The notes below the pieces were generated by a model, which ran no database searches, was not told the DNA's origin, and saw only the letters and a list, made by a program, of their open reading frames with translations. The translations under genes and the position numbers were made by a program. A DNA stretch of 64,000 nucleotides from DAIQNV01 sp036788215 (GTDB lineage: Bacteria > Planctomycetota > Phycisphaerae > Phycisphaerales > UBA1924). Numbering within the stretch: the first letter of the stretch is position 1; every line of letters starts with the position of its first letter. The stretch lies in contig DAIQNV010000007.1 in the NCBI GenBank assembly GCA_036788215.1, forward strand, positions 7,815 through 71,814, written 5' to 3'. Positions 8,564 to 16,908 of the stretch are shown here, piece by piece.

Positions 8564-8611
8564 CCCGTGGTCGTCCGCGTGCAGAATGCACACGGGCGGA
8601 GTGACCACGGG
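8564..8611. repeat. Imperfect palindrome in the 452-bp region between protease and kinase
   Basis: The arms CCCGTGGTC (8564-8572) and GACCACGGG (8603-8611) are exact inverse complements, and the inner arms GTGCA (8579-8583) and TGCAC (8587-8591) pair as well, leaving a GAA loop. It lies 24 bp upstream of the protease start, so it would form a strong hairpin in that 5' leader, or serve as an operator. I see no gene in the rest of 8541-8992, a region that must hold the protease and kinase promoters. Confidence 0.5.
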
Positions 8612-8992
8612 TGGGTGCATCCCCTGACCCGTCCGCACGGGCCGAGATCCGGTCTTGGCGAACGGTCGAGAACAACCGGACGCCCCTCTTCCCACGATCC
8701 GGACACTCTACCCGGAAACGGCGGGATTGCCCAGTCATCCGACCCAGTACCAAAGAGATACCGGACCGCAGCGGGCGCACAACCGCCCCTGATCGGCGGA
8801 CGTTCTCCAGATTCGCTCCGGGAGCCCGCCGGTTCCGCGCGCCTGAGCGCCGATGCGCGAGAAGCACTTCAGCGGGTGGCGGGCAACAGCCGAGAACCTG
8901 GATCGATCCTGATTCGGGGGTGCCCTGGCTCCGGACCGGGAAGAGGCCCGTTTGGCCCGCCGCAGCGAGGGGAGCGAGAAGCGCTCTTGACC

Positions 8993-10363
8993 ATGCCCGA
9001 TCGCCATCCGAATCCGAACCGACCGGTGCTGGCTTCCGCCGACGGGCTGGTGGACGCCTTCTTTGATACCTGTCTCGAGCTGCTGTGCATCGCGGACCTC
9101 GATGGCCGCTTCGTGCGGGTCAACGAGGCGTGGGGCCGGCTGCTCGGGTACGACCCGGACCGGCTCGCGGGGCAGGCCTTCGTGCGCTTCGTGCATCCCG
9201 ACGATGTCGAGCCGACGCTCGCGGCGCTCGGGGACCTGTCGGCGGACCGGGTCGTCGAGCGGTTCACGAATCGGTACCGGGCGGCGGACGGGGGGTACCG
9301 GTCCATCGAGTGGCGGGCCCGTCGCGTGGGCGACTACGTCTTCGCGGCGGCGCACGATGCGACCGAGCGGCACCGGCGCGAGGCGGAACTCCTGGCGTTG
9401 ACGAGGCGCCTGGAGGAATCGCAGGCGGTGGCCCGCGTGGGGAGCTGGTCGTTCGATCCGGGGTCGGGGGAGATCTTCTGGTCTCGGCAGATCTACCGGA
9501 TCTTCGATCGGCCCGAAGCGCAGCCGCCCCCCGGGTACGCGGAGGCGGTCGCGTATTACGACGATGAATCGGGGGCGCGGGTGCGGGAGGCGATCGCGCG
9601 GACCGTGAGCGACGGGACTCCGTACGACCTCGCGCTGAGGCTGCGGGACGGCTCGCAAGGCGTGCGTTTCGTGCGGGCGGAGGGGCACGCGCGGCGCGAC
9701 CATGCTGGGCGTATCGTCGGGCTTTTCGGGACAGTGATGGACGTGACCGAGCAGGTGGAGCGTGAGCGTGACCTGCTGGAGCTCACCGAGCGGCTCGAGG
9801 AGTCGCAGGCGGTCGCGAACGTGGGGAGCTGGACGCACGACCTGACGACGGGGCGGATCTCCTGGTCGAGGCAGCTCTTCTGGATCAACGGTCGGGACCC
9901 CGAGGGGCCGCCGCCGGCGTTCGACGAGGTCTTGACGGACTACGACGACGAGTCCGGGGCGCTGCTCGCCGCGGCGGCCCGCGAGGCGGCGGAGCACGGG
10001 ACGCCCTACGAGCTCGTGCTGCGCACGCGGCACGCGAAGAACGGGGTGCGCTTCGTTCGGGCCCGTGGGAGGGCGCGACGAGGCGGGGCGGATCGTCGGG
10101 CTGTACGGGACGGCGCTGGACGTGACGGCGGAGGTGGAGCGCGAGCGGGAGCTTCGTTCGCTGACGGATCGTCTGGAAGAATCGCAGGCGGTCGCGAACG
10201 TGGGAAGCTGGGCGTTCGACCTCACGACGGGCGAGGTGTCGTGGTCAAGGCAGTTGTTCCGCATTTACGGGCGCGATCCCGCGGACGGACCCCCGGACTA
10301 CGAGGGCGTGCTCTCCGACTACGACGGCGAATCGGCGCCCATGCTGGACGCCATGGTCCGTGA
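8993..10363 (+). CDS. Multi-PAS hybrid sensor histidine kinase, N-terminal part (frameshifted)
   Basis: This is the first part of a kinase whose second part is the reading frame at 10065-11741. One PAS domain spans about residues 20-125 (FDTCLELLCIADLDGRFVRV ... DATERHRREAEL). It is followed by two copies of a second PAS type, each starting RLEESQAVAxVGSW and ending GRIVGLFGTVMDVTEQ or its equivalent. Near 10073 the sequence lacks two bases compared with the other copies: RARRGGADR replaces the expected RARRDEAGR. Translation from about 10076 to the stop at 10363 is therefore nonsense. PAS domains of this kind sense small molecules, redox state or light and feed the kinase core. The start ATG at 8993 has only a distant GGGGAG and is uncertain. 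The frameshift may be real or an assembly error in a tandem repeat. Confidence 0.75.
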   Translation: MPDRHPNPNRPVLASADGLVDAFFDTCLELLCIADLDGRFVRVNEAWGRLLGYDPDRLAGQAFVRFVHPDDVEPTLAALGDLSADRVVERFTNRYRAADGGYRSIEWRARRVGDYVFAAAHDATERHRREAELLALTRRLEESQAVARVGSWSFDPGSGEIFWSRQIYRIFDRPEAQPPPGYAEAVAYYDDESGARVREAIARTVSDGTPYDLALRLRDGSQGVRFVRAEGHARRDHAGRIVGLFGTVMDVTEQVERERDLLELTERLEESQAVANVGSWTHDLTTGRISWSRQLFWINGRDPEGPPPAFDEVLTDYDDESGALLAAAAREAAEHGTPYELVLRTRHAKNGVRFVRARGRARRGGADRRAVRDGAGRDGGGGARAGASFADGSSGRIAGGRERGKLGVRPHDGRGVVVKAVVPHLRARSRGRTPGLRGRALRLRRRIGAHAGRHGP

Positions 10364-10535
10364 AGCGGTGCAGAACGGGACCCCCTACGAGGCGGTGCTG
10401 AAGACCCGGCACGGTCACCACGGGGTGCGCTTTGTCCGGGCGAAGGGGCGGGCCAGGCGCGACGATCACGGGGCGATCGTCGCGTTGTTCGGGACGGTCA
10501 TGGACGTGACCGAGCAGATCGAGCGCGAGGAGGAA
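9407..10535 (+). repeat. Three tandem PAS-encoding repeats of about 380 bp
   Basis: Copies start near 9407, 9791 and 10170 (spacings 384 and 379 bp). Each encodes the same PAS unit with closely matching text, for example ESQAVANVGSW in copies two and three. The 379-bp spacing, two short of a whole codon number, locates the frameshift in copy two. This is an internal domain duplication, not a mobile repeat. Confidence 0.8.
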
Positions 10536-11741
10536 CTCCGGCGGGCGCGGGCGGCGGCGGAATCCGCGAGCCAGGCCAAGGGCTCGTTCCTGGCAAACAT
10601 GAGCCACGAGATCCGAACGCCCATGACCGCGATCCTGGGGTACGCGGACCTGCTGCACACGCTGCCCCGCGAGGAGCTGTCGACGGACCTGATCGGCGAT
10701 GCGATCGAAACGATCCGGAGGAACGGCACGCACCTGCTCGCGCTGATCAACGACATCCTCGACATGTCGAAGATCGAGGCGGGCAAGATGACGCTCGAGC
10801 GGAGGGCGTTCGATCCGCGTTCGCTCGTTTCGGACATCGTCGACCTCCTGGCTTCGAAGGCCTCGATGCGGGCCATCGGGTTCGGGGCGGCGTTCGACGA
10901 TGCGCTGCCCGATGCGCTCAGCGGGGACGCGGTGCGGGTGCGGCAGGTGGTGCTGAACCTCGCGGGGAACGCGGTGAAGTTCACGGACGCGGGGCGCGTG
11001 GGCATCGGCGTGTCGTGGCGGGCCGACGAGGGCGACGAGGGGTGGCTGTCGATCGAGGTGAGCGACACCGGGATCGGCATGAGCCCCGACCAGGTCGACG
11101 AGGTGATGAGCGGGGACGCGTTCACGCAGGCGGACAGCTCGATGTCGCGGCGCTACGGGGGGTCCGGGCTCGGGCTGCGGATCTGCCGGGAGTTGGTGTC
11201 GCTCATGGGAGGGAGAATCCGGGTTTCATCCGAGATGGGGGTCGGCAGCGTCTTCCGTGTGGAACTGCCGATGCGCCTCGCGGTGCCCGGGGACGTCGAG
11301 CGGAACGAGCCCGCGAGCGGGCCGGCGCAGGCCCGAAGAGCCGACGCCCTGCTGGGCGTGCGGGTGCTCGTCGCGGAGGACGGCGTCGACAACCAGCGCC
11401 TCATCCGCCTGCACCTCGAGAGGCTCGGCGCGCAGGTCACCATGGTCGAGGACGGGCGGGCGGCGGTCGACGCGGTGGCGGAACGGGCAAGCGTGGGCAA
11501 CAGGTTCGACCTCGTGCTGCTCGATATGCAGATGCCCGTGATGGACGGGTACGAGGCGGCGCGGCTGCTGGCGCGGGACCATCCCGCGACCCCCGTGATC
11601 GCGCTGACCGCGCACGCGATGCTGGGCGATCGGGAACGCTGCCTGAGGGCGGGGTGCGTCGACTACCTGACGAAGCCCCTCGATGTCGATGCCCTGGCGG
11701 CGGCGTGCACGCGTTGGTCCGCGCAGCGACTTTCGGCCTGA
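10065..11741 (+). CDS. Hybrid sensor histidine kinase, C-terminal part: PAS, HisKA, HATPase, REC
   Basis: This is the continuation of the kinase from 8993. It finishes PAS copy two, contains the complete third copy, then a HisKA dimerisation domain with the phospho-acceptor motif FLANMSHEIRTPM. The HATPase domain shows VVLNLAGNAVKFTD (N box), VSDTGIGM (G1) and GGSGLGLRI (G2). A C-terminal receiver domain has LLDMQMPVMDG, its aspartate being the phosphorylation site, and a TKP lysine. There is no transmembrane segment, so the whole kinase is cytoplasmic. The GTG at 10065 is only the first start-like codon in this frame; the upstream frame matches the same domain repeats, so it is not a true start. 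No separate response regulator or output gene lies beside it, so phosphotransfer partners must be elsewhere. Confidence 0.85.
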   Translation: MGGRDEAGRIVGLYGTALDVTAEVERERELRSLTDRLEESQAVANVGSWAFDLTTGEVSWSRQLFRIYGRDPADGPPDYEGVLSDYDGESAPMLDAMVREAVQNGTPYEAVLKTRHGHHGVRFVRAKGRARRDDHGAIVALFGTVMDVTEQIEREEELRRARAAAESASQAKGSFLANMSHEIRTPMTAILGYADLLHTLPREELSTDLIGDAIETIRRNGTHLLALINDILDMSKIEAGKMTLERRAFDPRSLVSDIVDLLASKASMRAIGFGAAFDDALPDALSGDAVRVRQVVLNLAGNAVKFTDAGRVGIGVSWRADEGDEGWLSIEVSDTGIGMSPDQVDEVMSGDAFTQADSSMSRRYGGSGLGLRICRELVSLMGGRIRVSSEMGVGSVFRVELPMRLAVPGDVERNEPASGPAQARRADALLGVRVLVAEDGVDNQRLIRLHLERLGAQVTMVEDGRAAVDAVAERASVGNRFDLVLLDMQMPVMDGYEAARLLARDHPATPVIALTAHAMLGDRERCLRAGCVDYLTKPLDVDALAAACTRWSAQRLSA

Positions 11742-11837
11742 GGCGGGGGCGACCGGCCTTGGATGTGAGGGTGGGCTTGGCCAGGCGGGCGCGGGGGCTG
11801 CTCGCCTCCGGAGCGCCCCGCGGGCGGGGAGAAGCAA

Positions 11838-11910
11838 TGGGCACGGGCGGACTTGAACCACCGACACCGGCATTTTCAATGCCGTGCTCTACCAACTGAG
11901 CTACGTGCCC
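11838..11910 (-). tRNA. tRNA-Phe (GAA)
   Basis: The 73-nt cloverleaf on the minus strand has acceptor arms GGGCACG / CGTGCCC, D arm GCTC...GAGC, anticodon stem CGGCA / TGCCG with loop TTGAAAA (anticodon GAA) and T loop TTCAAGT. The discriminator base is A. The 3' CCA is not encoded. Confidence 0.95.
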
Positions 11911-12020
11911 GACTTGTCAGCCCGGTATCGGCGTTCGGGCGCCGGGACCGGGACCCCAAGCGTACCCGCGGGCGGGACGGGGTCAACCTGGCGCGATGAC
12001 GAAGGGTCGGGGGGCGGCGG

Positions 12021-12032
12021 TACCATCGGGCG
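12021..12032 (+). promoter_or_regulatory. -10-like element next to the OppF-like start codon
   Basis: TACCAT (12021-12026) ends six nucleotides before the ATG at 12033, with no ribosome binding site between. An ATGACG resembling a -35 element lies 19 nt upstream. This suggests a leaderless transcript. Confidence 0.3.
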
Positions 12033-12947
12033 ATGCCCGAGAACCGGCCCGACCCATCCTCCGCCCCCGCTGAGCCTTCCGCGAGCGGGGCATCCCCTGT
12101 CCCGGTGCTCTCGGTCCGCGACCTCGAGACGCATTTCCCGGTCCGGTCGGGCCTGCTTGGGCGGGTGACCGACCATGTCCGGGCGGTTGACGGGGTCAGT
12201 TTCGAGATCGGGCCCGGTGAGACGCTCGGGCTGGTGGGCGAGTCGGGGTGCGGGAAGACGACGGTGGGCCGGACGCTCCTGCGCCTGCAGGCGGCGACGG
12301 GGGGGCGGGTGCTGTTCGAGGGGACGGACGTGTTCCGGGCGTCCGGGGCGGAGCTGCGGGCGTTGCGCCGGCGGATGCAGATCGTCTTCCAGGACCCCGC
12401 GGGGAGTCTGAACCCCAGGATGCGGATCGCGGAAATCGTGGCGGAGCCCCTGGTGGTGCACGGTCTCGCGAAGACGCGGGGCGAGCGCCGGGCGAGGGCG
12501 GAGGAGCTGCTGGAGCGGTGCGGGATGCCCCGTTCGGCGGCGGACCGCTACCCCCACGAATTCTCGGGCGGGCAGCGCCAGCGGATCGGGATCGCGCGGG
12601 CGTTGGCGCTCGGGCCCCGGTTCATCGTGTGCGACGAGCCGACGAGCGCGCTCGATGTTTCGATCCAGGCGCAGATCGTGAACCTGCTGGGGGACCTGCA
12701 GAAGGACCTGGGCCTGAGCTACCTCTTCATCAGCCACGACATGGCGGTGATCCAGCATGTCTGCAGGCGGATCGCGGTGATGTACAAGGGCAAGATCGTG
12801 GAGGAGGGGCCCCGGGAGGCGATCCTGTCGGACCCGCAGAACGACTACACCAAGAAGCTGCTGTCGGCGGTCCCCAAGGCGGACCCGCGGTCGCGGCGGG
12901 CGCCGGAGGGGGCTCGGGCCGGGTTGGGGGCCGGGGTGGGGGCGTGA
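12033..12947 (+). CDS. Oligopeptide/dipeptide ABC transporter ATP-binding protein (OppF/DppF type)
   Basis: The 304-residue cytoplasmic ATPase carries Walker A GESGCGKTT (69-77), the Q-loop in IVFQDPAGSLNPRM, the signature FSGGQRQRIGIARAL, Walker B FIVCDEPTSALD and the switch histidine in FISHDMAV. The SLNPRM motif and a C-terminal segment (QNDYTKKLLSAVP) are typical of the OppF/DppF branch, which powers peptide or nickel import. The first 25 residues are a serine/proline-rich extension. No permease, OppD or binding protein is adjacent, so the partners must be encoded elsewhere. The stop codon overlaps the GTG of the phosphatase gene (12944) by 4 bp, so the two are probably co-transcribed, an unusual pairing. 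Confidence 0.9.
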   Translation: MPENRPDPSSAPAEPSASGASPVPVLSVRDLETHFPVRSGLLGRVTDHVRAVDGVSFEIGPGETLGLVGESGCGKTTVGRTLLRLQAATGGRVLFEGTDVFRASGAELRALRRRMQIVFQDPAGSLNPRMRIAEIVAEPLVVHGLAKTRGERRARAEELLERCGMPRSAADRYPHEFSGGQRQRIGIARALALGPRFIVCDEPTSALDVSIQAQIVNLLGDLQKDLGLSYLFISHDMAVIQHVCRRIAVMYKGKIVEEGPREAILSDPQNDYTKKLLSAVPKADPRSRRAPEGARAGLGAGVGA

Positions 12948-14581
12948 GCCCGGCGCTGCGGGCGGCGCTGGTCATCGCGGGCGTCGGGGCGGTGTACATC
13001 GCGTCCGCGAGGCTGGGTGAGCTGGTGGCGACGCTGCCCGGGAACATCAGCCCGGTGTGGCCCCCCTCCGGGGTCGCGCTGGCGGCGGTCCTGGTCTTCG
13101 GTCGCTGGGCGGCGCTCGGCGTGTGGCTCGGGGCGGTGCTGAACGGGGTGTGGACCGCGGGGACGGTGAACCCGGCGGTGATCGGGATGGAGGCGCTTCT
13201 GAGCGTCGGGGACGCCCTGAGCCCCCTGGTCGGGGCGGTGCTGCTCGCGCGGGTGGGGAACGCGAGCCGGCCCTTCGAGCGGCTCCGAACCACGCTGGCG
13301 TTCATCGCGCTGGCGGCGGTGGTGGCGACGGTCGTCAACCCGACGCTCGGGCTGACGCTCCGGTGGCTCCTGGCCGGGGGGCCCTGGGACACGCTGACCT
13401 GGCTCACCTGGTGGCTGGGCGATGCGGTGGGCGTGCTGGTGGTGACGCCCCTGCTCCTGGCGTGGCGGGCGTGGCCCAGGTCGCTTCGGCCCGGGCTGTG
13501 GTGGGTGGAGCTGGTCGCGGTGGAGGGCGCGGTGCTGGGGATCGTGTGGGTCGTCATCCGCGCGGGGGCCTCGTTCGAGTACACGCTGATCCCGGTGCTG
13601 GTGTGGGCGGCGCTGCGGCTCGGCTTGCACGGGGTGACGCTCGCGCTGCTGACGGTCTCGCTGGCGTCGATCGTGACGACCTCGCTCGGGGTCGGGGCGT
13701 TCGCTGCTGAGGATCTCAACCGGTCGCTGCTGCTGATCCAGGCGTTCGTCGGGGTGGCGTCGATCACGCCCCTGGTGCTGGTGGCGGCGATGCACGAGCG
13801 CCGCTCCGCAGCGGAGCGGGCCCAGACCGAGCGGGTGCGCCGGACGACCCTTGAGGGCGACCTCGCGGTCGCCCGGGATGTGCAGCGGGCGCTGTTGCCC
13901 TCGGGCCAGCCGAGCGTGCCGGGGTACGAGATCGTCGGGTGGAATCAGCCGGCGGATCAGACGGGTGGCGACTACTTCGACTGGCAGCTGCTGCCTTCCG
14001 GGCGGTGGGCGGTGTCGATCGCGGATGTGACGGGCCACGGGATCGGGCCTGCGCTGATCACCGCGTTCACGAGGGCCTACGCCCGGTCGAATCTGCCGGG
14101 CGACTCGGACCTGACGGGGGCGGTCGGACGGATCAACGCCCTGGTCTACCCGGATCTCGCGGACGGACGGTTCGTGACCTTCGCAGCGGCGGTCCTTGAT
14201 GCTGAGCGGCACATCGTGGAGCTGGTCTCCGCGGGGCACGGGCCGACGATCGTGTGGCGGGAGGCGACCGGGGAGACGGAGTTGCTGGCGGCGGACGGGC
14301 TGCCCCTTGGGATCGTGGAGGAGTGGGATGCGGAGGGGCACGCGACGATCGGGCTGTCGCCCGGGGACATGGTCGTGCTGACCACGGACGGGATCTTCGA
14401 GCGGGCGGACGCGGAGAAGGTGCAGTTCGGGATCGAGGGGCTGGTCGGGGCGATCCGGGAGGGGGAGCGCGGGTCCGCCGAAGGGGTGATCGAGTCGATC
14501 CGCGGCGCGGTCGAGGCCCACGCCCGGGGGGCGAAGGCTCTGGACGACGCGACGATCGTGGTGATCCGCCGGGACCGGTGA
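12944..14581 (+). CDS. Membrane-anchored PP2C/SpoIIE phosphatase with MASE1 sensor domain
   Basis: The 545-residue protein starts at a GTG overlapping the previous stop. Residues 1 to about 280 hold around eight hydrophobic helices with the MASE1 pattern (ISPVWPPSGVALAAVLVF near the start, WLGDAVGVLVVTPLLLAW later). A short linker (ERVRRTTLEGDLAVARDVQR) leads to a SpoIIE/RsbU phosphatase domain with GGDYFDW, SIADVTGHGIGPAL, LTTDGIFER and the terminal DDATIVVI; the aspartates bind the metal ions. RsbU-like enzymes dephosphorylate anti-sigma-antagonist (STAS) proteins, so an output through partner switching is likely, though no STAS or RsbW gene is in the window. The MASE1 ligand is unknown. 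Confidence 0.85.
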   Translation: MSPALRAALVIAGVGAVYIASARLGELVATLPGNISPVWPPSGVALAAVLVFGRWAALGVWLGAVLNGVWTAGTVNPAVIGMEALLSVGDALSPLVGAVLLARVGNASRPFERLRTTLAFIALAAVVATVVNPTLGLTLRWLLAGGPWDTLTWLTWWLGDAVGVLVVTPLLLAWRAWPRSLRPGLWWVELVAVEGAVLGIVWVVIRAGASFEYTLIPVLVWAALRLGLHGVTLALLTVSLASIVTTSLGVGAFAAEDLNRSLLLIQAFVGVASITPLVLVAAMHERRSAAERAQTERVRRTTLEGDLAVARDVQRALLPSGQPSVPGYEIVGWNQPADQTGGDYFDWQLLPSGRWAVSIADVTGHGIGPALITAFTRAYARSNLPGDSDLTGAVGRINALVYPDLADGRFVTFAAAVLDAERHIVELVSAGHGPTIVWREATGETELLAADGLPLGIVEEWDAEGHATIGLSPGDMVVLTTDGIFERADAEKVQFGIEGLVGAIREGERGSAEGVIESIRGAVEAHARGAKALDDATIVVIRRDR

Positions 14582-14587
14582 CTCTGG

Positions 14588-15145
14588 TCAGCGCCCGGAC
14601 TTCTCGAGGGCCTTGACCAGGGCCCGGACCTTCATCCGGGCCATCTGGGTCATGCGGTCGATGATGAGGACGCCATCGAGGTGATCGAGTTCGTGCTGCC
14701 AGCATCGGGCCAGGAGGCCCCCCGCCCGGGCGGTGTGGCGCTGGCCCTCGAGGTCGGTCCAGCTCATCTCGACCTCGGGGGGCCTTGGGAGTTCGCCCCG
14801 GATGCCCGGGAGGCTCAGGCAGCCTTCTTCGTAGAGGGTCGGGGCGCCGGTGGTGCGGTCGACCACGGGATTCAGGTAGACCACGGGGCCCCCGGTGGCG
14901 GTGCGGGGGTCGGCGGAGACGGAGAACCCCTCGTCCGCGTCCTCGGGGAGTTCCGCGACGAACATCCTCCAGGGGAGGCCGACCTGGGTGGCGGCGAGGC
15001 CGATGCCATCGGCGCCCCGCATCAGGTCGATCATGCGGTGGGCGACGGCGCGGACCTCGGGCGTGGGGTCGACCTCGTCGGCCCTTTCGCGGAGGATCGG
15101 CGCGGGGTAGATCTGGATGCGGAGGCTGCCGGGGTCGACGGTCAT
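14588..15145 (-). CDS. def: Peptide deformylase
   Basis: This 185-residue metallohydrolase removes the N-formyl group from nascent proteins. All three family motifs are present: GIGLAATQ (47-54, normally GxGxAAxQ), EGCLSLP (107-113, with metal-binding Cys109) and QHELDHLDG (His151, Glu152 and His155 for metal binding and catalysis). The frame runs further upstream without a stop, but homology begins at this ATG, and TACCAT with a six-base spacer directly precedes it. It converges with the phosphatase gene (7-bp gap). The matching formyltransferase gene fmt lies about 5 kb away on the other strand. Confidence 0.95.
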   Translation of the reverse strand: MTVDPGSLRIQIYPAPILRERADEVDPTPEVRAVAHRMIDLMRGADGIGLAATQVGLPWRMFVAELPEDADEGFSVSADPRTATGGPVVYLNPVVDRTTGAPTLYEEGCLSLPGIRGELPRPPEVEMSWTDLEGQRHTARAGGLLARCWQHELDHLDGVLIIDRMTQMARMKVRALVKALEKSGR

Positions 15146-15151
15146 CGCGCG

Positions 15152-15157
15152 ATGGTA
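15152..15157 (-). promoter_or_regulatory. -10-like element next to the def start codon
   Basis: On the minus strand TACCAT is followed by six bases and the ATG at 15145. It is the same hexamer and spacing as at the OppF-like gene. No convincing -35 or ribosome binding site is seen. Confidence 0.3.
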
Positions 15158-15249
15158 GGGGCATCGGCCCGGGGAGTGGGCCCGGACGGGGCGAGGGGGG
15201 ATCGGTTGGGGGCGGGGCGGCGGGGGGCGGCACGGGTGGTGTACGATGA

Positions 15250-15349
15250 NNNNNNNNNNNNNNNNNNNNNNNNNNNNNNNNNNNNNNNNNNNNNNNNNNN
15301 NNNNNNNNNNNNNNNNNNNNNNNNNNNNNNNNNNNNNNNNNNNNNNNNN
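15250..15349. other. Assembly gap (100 N)
   Basis: Exactly 100 unknown bases, probably a placeholder of arbitrary length. It removes the upstream region of the TPR gene and possibly part of the def promoter region. Confidence 0.99.
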
Positions 15350-15380
15350 CAGCCCCACCAGCCCCAGGAGACCCCATCGC

Positions 15381-16889
15381 GTGGCACTGTTTGGCAAGAA
15401 GAAGGACGAGGTCGACGACGCCCAGATCGGCGAAGGCCAGAACGGGGCCGGGCAGCCGACCGGTGGGGCGTTCAACCCGGAGAAGGCCAAGGTCTTCTTC
15501 GAGCGGGCCCAGGCTGTCCACGACACGACGAACTACGAGTACGCGATGCAGCTCTGGCTGAACGGGCTGGCGCAAGACCCGTCGAGCCAGGAGGGGTTCG
15601 AGGGGTTCATCCGCTCCGCGGCGAACTACATCAATGAGGAGAAGAAGCCCAACGCGAAGGAGATCGCCAAGGGTCTCCAAGGGTCGGGGCGGGTGTTGAA
15701 GTACCAGCACGCGCTCCTGGCCTGGGGCGTCAGGCAGGCGGACATGCCGACGGCGCTCAAGGCGGCGGAGGCGGCCTCGAGCCTGGGCCTGCGCAAGCAG
15801 ACGGAGACGCTGGGGCGGGTCGCCTTCAACCTGGCCAACGCGGACAAGCGCCGGAAGAAGGACACCTATGTGAAGCTCATGGATGTCTTCGCCGGGGCGG
15901 GCGTGTACGAGCTGGCGCAGGAGGCGGGCCAGGTCGCCAAGCAGATCGATCCCTCCGACGGACCCCTCGACGCGCGCCTGAAGGAGATGATGGCCCAGGC
16001 GGCGATCTCCAAGGGTGGCTTCGACGAGACTGCGGGGCAGGAGGGGGGCTTCCGGCGCAACATCCGCGACGCGAACCGCCAGGGCCTGCTCGAGGGCGCC
16101 GACTCGATCAGCAAGACCGCGGACGTGAAGGACCGGCTGCTCGCGGATGCGGAGGCCATGTACAACGCGAACCCCGCGGACCTGACGCGCCTCGACAAGT
16201 ACGGCAAGGCGCTGCTCGACCGGGGCAAGACCGCCGACCAGATGAAGGCGATCACGCTCTTCAGCAAGGCGTACAAGGACACGGGCCAGTTCCGCTACCG
16301 CCAGCAGGCGGGCGAGGTGATGATCCGGCGGATGCGGATGGGCGTGCGCCAGCTCGAGGCGAAGCTCGACGCGGCGCCCGACAACGCCGACCTCCGGGGC
16401 AAGCTGGAGCAGGCGAAGAAGCAGCTTCTTGAGAAGGAAGTCGAGGAGCTGAAGCTGCAGGTCGAGAACTACCCGACGGACCTCGGGCTCAAGTTCGAGC
16501 TGGGCAAGCGGTGCTTCGCCAAGGGCGAGTACGATGGTGCGATCGAGCTGTTCCAGATCGCCCAGGACGACGCCAAGCACCGGCGAGGGGTGCTCAACTA
16601 CATGGGCCAGGCCTTCCTGAAGCTGGGGGGCTGGGAGGACGCGGCGATCGAGACCTTCCGCCGGGCCCTGAGCGAGATGCCGGACCAGAACACCGACCTG
16701 GGCATGGAGCTCCGCTACTTCCTGATGTGCGCCCTGGAGGACAAGGCGCGGACCGCCAAAGACCTCGAGGCGGCCCAGGACGCGGACAAGCTCGCGGCGG
16801 GCATCGCGATCCAGAAGTTCAACTACCGCGACATCCGCGACCGGCGCGAGGCGATCAAGGCCCTGATCGAAGAGCTCAAGGCGGCGTGA
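15381..16889 (+). CDS. TPR-repeat protein, cytoplasmic
   Basis: The 502-residue protein is rich in alanine, lysine and glutamate, with no signal peptide or transmembrane helix. It contains several tetratricopeptide-like helix pairs: FFERAQAVHDTTNYEYAMQL near residue 40, KAITLFSKAYKDTGQFRYRQ near 300, and a clear pair CFAKGEYDGAIELFQIAQDD and LKLGGWEDAAIETFRRALSE at about 380-440. A predicted coiled coil (LEQAKKQLLEKEVEELKLQV) precedes the last pair. I chose GTG at 15381 because AGGAG lies 10 nt upstream; the frame continues into the assembly gap, so a longer form cannot be excluded. TPR proteins scaffold complexes; the partner is not known. kdsB follows after 19 bp and is probably co-transcribed. 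Confidence 0.8.
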   Translation: MALFGKKKDEVDDAQIGEGQNGAGQPTGGAFNPEKAKVFFERAQAVHDTTNYEYAMQLWLNGLAQDPSSQEGFEGFIRSAANYINEEKKPNAKEIAKGLQGSGRVLKYQHALLAWGVRQADMPTALKAAEAASSLGLRKQTETLGRVAFNLANADKRRKKDTYVKLMDVFAGAGVYELAQEAGQVAKQIDPSDGPLDARLKEMMAQAAISKGGFDETAGQEGGFRRNIRDANRQGLLEGADSISKTADVKDRLLADAEAMYNANPADLTRLDKYGKALLDRGKTADQMKAITLFSKAYKDTGQFRYRQQAGEVMIRRMRMGVRQLEAKLDAAPDNADLRGKLEQAKKQLLEKEVEELKLQVENYPTDLGLKFELGKRCFAKGEYDGAIELFQIAQDDAKHRRGVLNYMGQAFLKLGGWEDAAIETFRRALSEMPDQNTDLGMELRYFLMCALEDKARTAKDLEAAQDADKLAAGIAIQKFNYRDIRDRREAIKALIEELKAA

Positions 16890-16908
16890 GTCTCCACGAG
16901 GCAAGGCG

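Noticed and set aside
5841..8627. A 928-codon plus-strand open frame antisense to the metalloprotease
   Set aside because: Gly/Val/Glu-rich shadow of the real gene, which has a signal peptide, zinc site and terminator on the minus strand.
10065..10067. GTG as a genuine start of a separate second kinase
   Set aside because: The upstream frame encodes the first part of the same PAS unit, and a two-base change joins them exactly; no ribosome binding site precedes the GTG.
9407..10535. Tandem repeats as a CRISPR array
   Set aside because: Repeats are about 380 bp, contiguous and coding for PAS domains; there are no short repeats with unique spacers.
15246..15380. Extension of the TPR protein through the assembly gap
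   Set aside because: The frame through N is meaningless; GTG 15381 has an AGGAG at proper spacing.
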